From NCBI GenBank assembly GCA_029260795.1, contig JAJDCO010000125.1:1-39865 (forward strand): DNA of 39,865 bases, written 5' to 3'. Positions within the stretch are counted from its first letter, which is position 1. Every line of letters starts with the position of its first letter. A program made the translations under genes and the position numbers. The notes below the pieces were generated by a model, which was not told the DNA's origin, searched no databases, and saw only the letters and a program-made list of their open reading frames with translations. Positions 31,801 through 38,462 of the stretch are shown piece by piece. Source of the stretch: Planctomycetota bacterium (GTDB lineage Bacteria > Planctomycetota > OFTM77).

Positions 31801-32574
31801 TCACTCGGAGAGTCGGGCCTTGAGCTCTTTGATCGCCGAAGCGGTTCCGAACCCGAATCCGAAGAGGCTCTGCCATGACACCTCAATCACGGCGGAGCTC
31901 TTGGCCAGTCCGGATGGCAGGTCTGTCGGTGACGGTCGCGGCCACAGAATGCGTGCTCGAGGATAGCGGGCCTGAAACTCGCCGATGGGAAGCGATCCTT
32001 CCCAGTGAATCGTCAAGGCACCCACTCTCCGAAGAAGGTCGGCCGGGTAGCACAGCTCGGGCAAGCTCTGCCCTGCGTGCCAAGGATCGAGCACGACGAC
32101 CTCGACACGATCCTCTCCGTCAGCGACGGAGTCGATGACCGGGCTTGCGAGCAATGAGCTCGCCGCAAACGCCTCGCGGCCGGATCGGGGAAACAGCACA
32201 CCCAGCTCCTCGAGAAAGATCCGAGTGGCGTCCAAGTCGTCCACCCGCGCCAAAGCGATCGGGAAGCCCTGGCGCGCGATCGCGGTGACGTTTTCCGCTC
32301 GATTCACTCGAGCGTCGCCGATCACGAGATCCGGATTCAGCGCCGCCAGGACGCCTTCGTCGAGATCCCGATACGAGCCGAGTGCCAAGGCCGGACCCAC
32401 TTCGAGCTCCGCCTCGAAGAGGTCGACACACTCGTCGCTCACGCCGGACAAGGAGCCCAGGAGACCCATCCCCAAGAGGTTTCCGGTGATCGACGGAGCC
32501 AGGGAGACGACGCGATCCAGCCGAGTGGGTCGCTCCGACGGAAGCGCACGATGACCGAGAGTCCAGGGTTCCAT
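31801..32574 (-). CDS. BtuF-like ABC-type substrate-binding protein lacking a signal peptide
   Basis: The 257-aa product has the class III (helical backbone) binding-protein pattern: RVVSLAPSITGNLLGMGL, LVGVSD-like SLSGVSDECV, then LGSYRDLDEGVLAALNPDLVIGD, followed by a second lobe with DPWHAG and LCYPADLLRRVGA. Such proteins bind cobalamin, haem or siderophores. Here the N-terminus (MEPWTLGHRALPSERPTRLDRVVSLAPS) has no hydrophobic signal segment, so the protein may be cytoplasmic, or the true start may be missed. No permease or ATPase gene is adjacent. AGAGG lies 6 nt before the ATG. The ligand cannot be read from sequence; cobalamin is a guess from family resemblance. Confidence 0.8.
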   Translation of the reverse strand: MEPWTLGHRALPSERPTRLDRVVSLAPSITGNLLGMGLLGSLSGVSDECVDLFEAELEVGPALALGSYRDLDEGVLAALNPDLVIGDARVNRAENVTAIARQGFPIALARVDDLDATRIFLEELGVLFPRSGREAFAASSLLASPVIDSVADGEDRVEVVVLDPWHAGQSLPELCYPADLLRRVGALTIHWEGSLPIGEFQARYPRARILWPRPSPTDLPSGLAKSSAVIEVSWQSLFGFGFGTASAIKELKARLSE

Positions 32575-32723
32575 CGAATGCCTCTTCCTCAGGATCGCGG
32601 CCGAACGAGTCGGGCCGGGATGAAGCTCGCCTCAAGTCGACGGGCCTCTCCGGTCGATAGAATCAGCGAGCGGTTGAGTCCGGCCTGACGAAGCCGCTCA
32701 GACCTCCAAAGGGAAACGTTCGG

Positions 32724-32756
32724 ACAAGGCGAAGGAATCACGAACCTTCGCCTTGT
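32724..32756 (-). terminator. Intrinsic terminator at the end of galK
   Basis: A perfect 12-bp inverted repeat (ACAAGGCGAAGG and CCTTCGCCTTGT, 9-nt loop) overlaps the last codons of galK. On the minus strand it is followed by a short T/C-rich run. It would end the leftward transcript before the BtuF-like gene. Confidence 0.65.
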
Positions 32757-33964
32757 GCCGTATTGGGGGCGCTCACGGTAGGAACCGTCGGCAGCGCGAT
32801 GGCCCGAGCGCCATCGCCGGTCGCGCAGAGATACGCCTCGGCGGCCAAGCCCGTTCGATCGCGATACTCGGCGCACACCTCGACGGCAACCTGAGCCACC
32901 GACTCCGGACTGACCAGAGCCAATGCACATCCACCGAATCCAGCTCCCGTCAATCGAGCTCCAAAGCAGCCGTCCTTGGACCGGGCCAGCTCGACCATCA
33001 AGTCCAGCTCGTCACAGCTGACCTCGTAGAGGTCGCGTGCGGACCGATGAGACTCGTCTAGGAGCTGACCGAACCAGTCGGCGTCGTCGATGTCGAGCGC
33101 GGCCGCTGCGTGTCGGACTCGCTGCTCTTCCTCAATCACATGTCGTGCTCGCTTCAGCTCGAGATCATCGAGCAACTCGGCATGGCGGACGAGCAGCTCG
33201 GGCGAAACGTCACACAGGCACGTGACGCCTTTGATCTTTGCCTTGAGCTTCTTGAAGGCCGACGCGCAGGTTCGAACGCGATCGTTGTACGCCGAGCCTT
33301 GGAGCCCACGGTCGACGCGCGTGTTCAACAGCAAGATCTTCATGGCCGCATCGTCGAAGGGCAACGTCCGCTGACGGACCTTCTTGCAGTCGATCATGAG
33401 CGCTCGCCCTGCGCGACCGTAGCCGGAGGCGAGCTGGTCCATGATTCCGCACTTGAGCCCGATGAACTCGTTCTCGGCGCGTTGAGCGGTTCGCACGAGA
33501 TCCATCGTCCGAACGGGCTCGTTGGCTAGGCTCGAGATTGCGACTGCCGTCGCCATCTCGATGCTCGCCGATGAGCTGAGGCCGCCCGCAATCGGCAGAT
33601 CACCTCCAAAGAGGAAATCGAGGCCCGACATCCGATAGCCGCGACGACGGAGGAAGTGCAGCACACCCTTCGGGTAGCTGGCCCAACCATCGGCCTCCAG
33701 ATACTCGAGCTCGTTGACTCCGAACTCGACCTCGCGCTCGGGAAAAGCCGACGACACGAGTCGAATCCGATCATCTTCACGCTGGCGGACGAGAACGTAG
33801 GTTCCCCGGTCGATGGCTGCCGCGAGCACGTGTCCGCCGTTGTAGTCGACGTGTGAGCCAATCAGCTCCACTCGCCCCGGCGCGAAAAAGGCACGCTCTG
33901 CGGGAGCCCCGAAGAGGGAAACGAAGCGTCCCGCTGCCTCAGCCTGGTCGAATCCGTAGGTCAT
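32738..33964 (-). CDS. galK: Galactokinase-like GHMP kinase
   Basis: Galactokinase phosphorylates galactose at C1 in the Leloir pathway. The 408-aa product has the expected layout: the sugar-binding signature at 30-44, ATP-binding GGLSSSAS at 126-133, CGIMDQLAS with the catalytic Asp near 175, and the C-terminal TGAGFGGCALAL. The N-terminal signature reads GRVELIGSHVDYNGG where classical galactokinases have GRVNLIGEHTDYNDG; the Asn and Glu changes may shift sugar specificity. The ATG at 33964 has AGGA directly next to it, an unusual spacing, so the start is slightly uncertain. The hypothetical gene at 33994 ends 29 nt upstream on the same strand, and a terminator overlaps the galK end. Confidence 0.92.
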   Translation of the reverse strand: MTYGFDQAEAAGRFVSLFGAPAERAFFAPGRVELIGSHVDYNGGHVLAAAIDRGTYVLVRQREDDRIRLVSSAFPEREVEFGVNELEYLEADGWASYPKGVLHFLRRRGYRMSGLDFLFGGDLPIAGGLSSSASIEMATAVAISSLANEPVRTMDLVRTAQRAENEFIGLKCGIMDQLASGYGRAGRALMIDCKKVRQRTLPFDDAAMKILLLNTRVDRGLQGSAYNDRVRTCASAFKKLKAKIKGVTCLCDVSPELLVRHAELLDDLELKRARHVIEEEQRVRHAAAALDIDDADWFGQLLDESHRSARDLYEVSCDELDLMVELARSKDGCFGARLTGAGFGGCALALVSPESVAQVAVEVCAEYRDRTGLAAEAYLCATGDGARAIALPTVPTVSAPNTAQGEGS

Positions 33965-33993
33965 TCCTGCTGCGTGCCCATAAAGTGAGCCGT

Positions 33994-34959
33994 CTACTGA
34001 GACTGGCCAAGGAGCTCGAGAGTTGAGCGGGTGGTGGTCTTGATGTGGGCCGGAGGAAGCCCGCCCGGTTGAGACTCCGCGGGTCGTAGCGTTCCACTTT
34101 CCTGGCGCTCCAGCGTAAAGCGATGGATCCGACCCGCCTCGAGGTCGAAGCTCACGAGACCATTCCCCTTCGACTCGAGACCTTCGACCAGGAGCTGAAC
34201 ACCACCGGCCACCAGAGGGCCGGACTCTTGGCGCTCGTAGGTCTGATCGAGGCGGATCTGAGCAACGCGACGGTCGTCCTTCCGCTCGACGCCGATGTAT
34301 TGGTAGCTCGTGCTGACCTGCATCGGCCCGAACACCGGCAGGCTCATGACGACCTGGTGCTGCCAGCTGTCGTCCGGGGTGAGCTCACTATCGGGTAGCT
34401 CGACGAACATGCGCTGGAAGATCGTCTTCATATTGTCGTCCCCCAGAGACTCGCGTACTTGCTCGAGCTCACGCTGGAAGAACTCGCTGCCGGCGACGTC
34501 GCCGAAAGCCGCCCGAAGAATCGCCTCCACGTCGACCCCGCGGAAGGCGATGATCTCGCCTCGATCCGACAAGGTGATCCGAAGCGTCTGCGCGAGCATC
34601 GCGTCGTTCATCTTGGTGGTTGGGCTGGCGGGATTGTTGTCCTCTCGGGTCGAGTCATAGGTCTCGCGCACCGGTCCACCGGATGCGCTGAGCTGGATCG
34701 ACTCCGTTCGGACTTCGAGGCTCGCCGTTCGAGCCGCTGAATCCACGTCGCGCACCGTGAAGCGGTAGACGCGCTCCATTCGCTGAGACTCGGCCGCCGG
34801 CGCGAGGGAGTTCTCGATCGCCTGGTCCTCGATGAGTCGATATCGATGCACCGCACCGACCTCGAATCGATACCGTGGTCGAACCTCCTGGGCGGAGATC
34901 TCGGAGCTGACGAGAAACAGACAGGTGAGCGCGGCAACCCGGACGAGGGGAATCTGCAT
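33994..34959 (-). CDS. Secreted hypothetical protein (DUF6263-like)
   Basis: The 321-aa product has a signal peptide (MQIPLVRVAALTCLFLVSSEISAQ, cleavage likely near residue 24). The mature protein is predicted to be beta-rich: YRFEVGAVHRYRLIEDQ, VYRFTVRDVDSAARTASLEVRTESIQL and, later, WQHQVVMSLPVFGPMQVSTSYQYIGVE. This is the pattern of secreted DUF6263-type proteins, whose function is unknown; the family call is tentative. The ATG at 34959 has AGGAG 7 nt upstream. It probably shares a transcript with galK, 29 nt downstream, but no functional link to galactose is visible. Confidence 0.75.
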   Translation of the reverse strand: MQIPLVRVAALTCLFLVSSEISAQEVRPRYRFEVGAVHRYRLIEDQAIENSLAPAAESQRMERVYRFTVRDVDSAARTASLEVRTESIQLSASGGPVRETYDSTREDNNPASPTTKMNDAMLAQTLRITLSDRGEIIAFRGVDVEAILRAAFGDVAGSEFFQRELEQVRESLGDDNMKTIFQRMFVELPDSELTPDDSWQHQVVMSLPVFGPMQVSTSYQYIGVERKDDRRVAQIRLDQTYERQESGPLVAGGVQLLVEGLESKGNGLVSFDLEAGRIHRFTLERQESGTLRPAESQPGGLPPAHIKTTTRSTLELLGQSQ

Positions 34960-35093
34960 GACAAGGCTCCTGTGGGACGTCGATCCGGTTGGCGGCCAGC
35001 GGTCGGATTCTAACCGATGCGGTGGCCTCCGGACCGATCGGTTCGAAGGGGATCCCTTGAGTGACGGCAATTCCCGTTCCGGCCACATCCCGG

Positions 35094-35122
35094 CTGAGAG
35101 CCTCGATCCGGGCTGCTAGAAT
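35094..35122 (+). promoter_or_regulatory. Sigma-70-type promoter for the membrane protein gene
   Basis: CTGAGA (35094-35099), a 17-nt spacer, then TAGAAT (35117-35122). The -10 box is one base off consensus. It lies 65 nt before the ATG at 35188 and points right. Confidence 0.5.
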
Positions 35123-35187
35123 GTGCCGCTCACCAGGATCGGAACGGGCGGTTCTCGGAGTGGATCGAGTGGAGGTGGACCGGACAG

Positions 35188-36102
35188 ATGTTGGCAATCG
35201 AGGCCTTCCTGACAAGCTGCCTGGTCACGACCCTTCGCTGGCGGACACTCTGGCGTTGGCTCTCGACGGCCGCGCTCCTGCTCGCGCTGTCCGTCGGATC
35301 GATGGTGTGGCTCGGTAGCCAAACAGGCGCTTCGCTCACAGCCCCCGATGATCTCTCCAGTTGGCTGCAGGATCTGATTCGTGCTCGCATTCCCATCGTG
35401 CCGTGGACCGCAGGACTGGTCGGACTCGTCGCGGCGCTCTTCTTCCAGGGCGTTTGGATTCAAGGGGGTCTGGTCGAAGAGGCATTCGCGAAAAGCTCAC
35501 TCGACTCGAGAACCTTCTACGGAGCTGGTGGCGCGCTAGCGGGTCGAATGTTGGCCATCGCAGCCGTCTTCCTTGTCGGCCTGGTTGGTTGGGGCAAGTT
35601 GCTGGGCGAGTTCTGGATTTGGCTCGAAACCGACCCACCCTACGACGGCGCACTGACGACTGCTCACGACCCGGCGGTCGTGATCTTCGCCCTGATTGGC
35701 GGGATCAAGCTCCTGCTGTTCCTTGATCTGGCCACTTGTGCCTTGGTCGCGCCGCCAGGCTCGAGTGTGGTCAGCGCCTTGGGGCGAACCGCCCGCCTCT
35801 GGCTCCGCCGGGTCGGTAGTATCGCGACCCTGGTGTTGCTGGAGAGCGCTCTCTTAGTAGCGCTGATCTGGGCAGCGGTCCGGCTCACGCCGCTGTTGCC
35901 GGAGATGGGAGGCGAGTCGACTCGTGGGTCGTTGATCGTGACCTTCCTGCTTCTGATCGCCGGGTGGTTTCGGCTTCAGGTCTTGACGGCTGCCGGCGTG
36001 CTCTTCCAACGCGCGGTCAGCACACCAACGAAGGAGAGCTGTGAGAGGAAGTCGTTCCAGGGATACTCGGCACTACCGCCAACTGACATCCGCGACATCT
36101 GA
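35188..36102 (+). CDS. Multi-pass membrane protein, function unknown
   Basis: I do not recognise a family. The 304-aa product has about six hydrophobic segments: near 24-43, 72-90, 113-135, 158-180, 203-225 and 244-265. It begins MLAIEAFLTSCLVTTLRWRTLWRWL; loops are short, with the longest near 139-157 (WLETDPPYDGALTTAHDPA). No catalytic or transport motif was seen. GGAGG lies 12 nt before the ATG. The YciA-like gene begins 26 nt after its stop, so the two are probably cotranscribed from the promoter at 35094. A role in membrane or acyl-chain metabolism is possible only by association. Confidence 0.75.
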   Translation: MLAIEAFLTSCLVTTLRWRTLWRWLSTAALLLALSVGSMVWLGSQTGASLTAPDDLSSWLQDLIRARIPIVPWTAGLVGLVAALFFQGVWIQGGLVEEAFAKSSLDSRTFYGAGGALAGRMLAIAAVFLVGLVGWGKLLGEFWIWLETDPPYDGALTTAHDPAVVIFALIGGIKLLLFLDLATCALVAPPGSSVVSALGRTARLWLRRVGSIATLVLLESALLVALIWAAVRLTPLLPEMGGESTRGSLIVTFLLLIAGWFRLQVLTAAGVLFQRAVSTPTKESCERKSFQGYSALPPTDIRDI

Positions 36103-36128
36103 AAAAATCGAGAGAGGAGAATCGAAGA

Positions 36129-36515
36129 ATGAGCGTCGAGACTCGACAGCCGGCGATCCGGGTGATCCTGTTACCGAAGGACACCAACGAGCGAGGTACG
36201 ATCTTCGGCGGTGTCATCTTGAGCCAGCTCGACCTCGCCGGAGCAGTGGAGGCACGCAAGCACACGGACCACCGCTTCGTGACGGTCGCCATGAAAGAGG
36301 TCGAGTTCGTCGCTCCCGTTTACGTCGGAGATGTCGTGAGCTTCTACACCGAGACCATTCGCAAGGGGCGCACTTCCATCTCGGTTCGGGTCAACGTCGA
36401 GGCTCAACGGCGCCGTGACAGCGACGAAACGGTGGTCGTCACAGAGGCGGAGGTCGTCTACGTCGCTGTCGACTCCGAGGGACACCCAATTCCCTGCCAG
36501 AGCCCGGTCGAGTGA
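36129..36515 (+). CDS. Acyl-CoA thioesterase, YciA-like hotdog protein
   Basis: The 128-aa product has the single hotdog domain of the YciA/acyl-CoA hydrolase group: PKDTNERGTIFGGVILSQLD near 17-36 holds the Asn and the catalytic Asp, followed by VTVAMKEVEFVAPVYVGDVVSFY and ISVRVNVEAQ. It would cleave acyl-CoA to free acid and CoA in the cytoplasm. Length is typical. GGAGA lies 7 nt before the ATG. It is translated 26 nt after a membrane protein gene and converges on a glycosyltransferase gene 9 nt away. Confidence 0.9.
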   Translation: MSVETRQPAIRVILLPKDTNERGTIFGGVILSQLDLAGAVEARKHTDHRFVTVAMKEVEFVAPVYVGDVVSFYTETIRKGRTSISVRVNVEAQRRRDSDETVVVTEAEVVYVAVDSEGHPIPCQSPVE

Positions 36516-36524
36516 AGGGAGTGG

Positions 36525-37295
36525 CTACCGGCGAGCGGCGGGCCGATGACTGAGCAGACCATAGCGAAAGATCAGCCAGAGGATCTTTGTGCCGGCCCGA
36601 AGGGTACCCGACACCGTTCCGGTGATCTTGGAGACACCGACCCGCTCTCGGTATCGGACGGGGACCTCCTCGATCCGAAGGCCGGCCTGCACCGCCTTGA
36701 TCTGCATCTCGACCGTCCAGCCGAAGTTCGTGTCCTGCATATCCAGCTTGTGAAGCGAATCCCGCCGGATTGCTCGGAAGGGACCGAGGTCTGTGTATCG
36801 GTGACCGAATCGCCACCGGATCAGTGCCGTGGCCAGACGGTTTCCCCAGTATGATTGGGGCAGGAGCGCCTCACGCCCGTTAGGGCCGAGGATGCGCGAT
36901 CCCAGAACGAAGTCGACGCGGTCTTGGAGGATCGGCTCCACCAACGCCTCCAACTCTTCGGGATAGTCACTGAAGTCGGCATCCAGAAACACGACGATCC
37001 CGTCTGTGGACCGAAGAGCGGCGATCCCGGCGAGGCAAGCCGAGCCGTAGCCTCGTCGGGACTCCGACACGACCCGGGCGCCCAGAGCACTTGCAACCTC
37101 AGCGGTTCGATCGGTGCTCCCATTGTCGACCACGACGATCTCTCGGAGAGGGCCCTCAGGAAGTGAGTCGAGGACGAGCCCGATTGAGGCTTCCTCGTTG
37201 TAGGCGGGAATGACGACGTCGATTGCATGCGCGACGAGAGCACCCAACTCCTTGTGTCTCCAGGCTATCGGCACGGCGCTTTGCTCACGAGTCAA
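36525..37295 (-). CDS. Family 2 glycosyltransferase (DPM1/DPG-synthase-like)
   Basis: The 256-aa product is a GT-A fold transferase: DVVIPAYNEEASIGLVLDSL near 26-45, VVDNGSTDRT near 55-64, FLDADFSD near 103-110 with the DXD-like metal site, and NRLATALIRWRFGHRYTDLGPFRAIRR near 145-175, characteristic of dolichyl- or polyprenyl-phosphate sugar synthases. It lacks C-terminal membrane helices, though GTKILWLIFRYGLL near the end is hydrophobic. The donor and acceptor are unknown. The start is a TTG at 37295 without a good ribosome binding site; the conserved part begins about residue 25, so the true start is uncertain. Confidence 0.87.
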   Translation of the reverse strand: MTREQSAVPIAWRHKELGALVAHAIDVVIPAYNEEASIGLVLDSLPEGPLREIVVVDNGSTDRTAEVASALGARVVSESRRGYGSACLAGIAALRSTDGIVVFLDADFSDYPEELEALVEPILQDRVDFVLGSRILGPNGREALLPQSYWGNRLATALIRWRFGHRYTDLGPFRAIRRDSLHKLDMQDTNFGWTVEMQIKAVQAGLRIEEVPVRYRERVGVSKITGTVSGTLRAGTKILWLIFRYGLLSHRPAARR

Positions 37296-37328
37296 GTCCT
37301 GCCCGGGGAGGGCGGCCCAAGAAACTCG

Positions 37329-37357
37329 TTGCGATTCAACAAAAATAACGCTAAAAT
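37329..37357 (+). promoter_or_regulatory. Sigma-70-type promoter for the Sm-like gene
   Basis: TTGCGA (37329-37334), a 17-nt spacer that is AT-rich, then TAAAAT (37352-37357). This is among the best promoters in the window. It leaves a leader of about 100 nt before the ATG at 37462. Confidence 0.6.
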
Positions 37358-37461
37358 TCTCGGTCTTGCCGGATCCCGTCCGTAGGATCTGCTAAAGAGC
37401 CGCCGCCAAAGGTTGGCTCGTCCACAGCACTCGAAACTTCCCCTTTGGAGCACTGGCTTCG

Positions 37462-37698
37462 ATGACCAAGGTTGAGCAGAAGAAGGCTGCCGATCGCAAG
37501 AAAGCTGAAGACAAGATCTTCCAGCGCTTGATCAAAGGCAAGCAGAAAGACCACGTCACACTCGTTTTCCGCGATGGGCGGGCGGTGGACGGCATGATCA
37601 TCTTCAACGAGCTCAAACGCGTCGGTCGTTTGATCAACGTCAACAAGGAGATCTCGGTCGACTACAGCGTCGAGGATGTCCGCGAAGTGCGTTTCTGA
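37462..37698 (+). CDS. Small Sm/Hfq-like protein, function unknown
   Basis: The 78-aa product has a basic N-terminal helix (MTKVEQKKAADRKKAEDKIF) and then a beta-rich part: DHVTLVFRDGRAVDGMIIF, LKRVGRLINVN, ISVDYSVEDVREVRF. A strand pair with a central Gly followed by a short final strand is the layout of Sm-fold proteins such as Hfq, but the Hfq RNA-binding signature YKHA is absent, so this may be only a small beta-barrel. A good promoter at 37329-37357 and high third-position GC support it as a real gene. GGAG lies 11 nt before the ATG. It is divergent from the glycosyltransferase gene. Confidence 0.75.
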   Translation: MTKVEQKKAADRKKAEDKIFQRLIKGKQKDHVTLVFRDGRAVDGMIIFNELKRVGRLINVNKEISVDYSVEDVREVRF

Positions 37699-38111
37699 TC
37701 ATCTCGAATCGAGTGCCCTTCGAAGACCCACCGATCACCCCGCCCTCTCGCCCGCTGCCCCAAGCCACTCCCTACAAACAACTTTCCGCAAGACGGCCTC
37801 TCCATTCTCGACGAGCCGCCCCGCCATTCTGAGTCGAGTCCTGGAGCACGGATCCGCTCGATGTCCAATGATCCGTCGAGTTTGTCGAGAAAGGTAACCG
37901 TCCTCTGCAGGATTCAGCGGTTCTGGCGATGCTTCCCAATTGGGCGGCTTTCAGAATCGCGAAAGGAAGACGTTCCCGAGACACCACTTAGATGACCAAG
38001 GGCGTTTCTGCGGCTTCACTCATCCGCTTGGCTCGTGATTAGCTATCCTCCCTTCCATCTCAAGAAATGCCGCCTCGGCGGCTACCTGGTGAGTGAAGAG
38101 GAGGTCCTCAC
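37699..38111. other. Intergenic region without recognised gene
   Basis: About 410 nt with only Arg/Ser-rich open frames. Near its end, GCCGCC-TC-GGCGGC (38069-38082) forms a small inverted repeat. GTGAG at 38089 and CTCAC at 38107 could fold the GAGGAGG ribosome binding site of the next gene into a hairpin. No T-run terminator after the Sm-like gene was seen. Confidence 0.45.
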
Positions 38112-38459
38112 ATGGAACGCGTCTGGAAGAAACGGCTGAAGTTCAAGCAGAAGACTGAAGCCACCTCGGTATACATCTCTCGCGGCACGGACAAGTGGTG
38201 GGTCAACTCTTACTTGTTTGGATACTGGGATTTCGACACGTACGTCGAAGCTGAACGATTCTTCCTCCAGCTCACCAAGAGCATTGAGAAGGTGCTCAAG
38301 AGCTTCGCGAAGCCACCGACCTTCGAAGACTTCCAAGCTCGGGTCGAGAAGCTGCGCTTCGGCAGCCGAAAGGTCGTCTTCGAGTTGCGCAAGCAAACCT
38401 CTCCCTGGGCGACACGCCGGCAACGCAAGTCGAAGAAGGGCGAAACGGCGGAGAGCTGA
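38112..38459 (+). CDS. Small basic hypothetical protein
   Basis: The 115-aa product is not recognised. It is rich in Lys, Phe and Trp (VYISRGTDKWWVNSYLFGYW, DTYVEAERFFLQLTKSIEKV) and ends in a strongly basic tail (TRRQRKSKKG). There is no signal peptide or membrane helix, so it is probably cytoplasmic and might bind nucleic acid. GAGGAGG lies 8 nt before the ATG, a strong ribosome binding site that supports the start. Its end converges on the sigma-54 activator gene 3 nt away. Confidence 0.7.
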   Translation: MERVWKKRLKFKQKTEATSVYISRGTDKWWVNSYLFGYWDFDTYVEAERFFLQLTKSIEKVLKSFAKPPTFEDFQARVEKLRFGSRKVVFELRKQTSPWATRRQRKSKKGETAES

Positions 38460-38462
38460 GGA

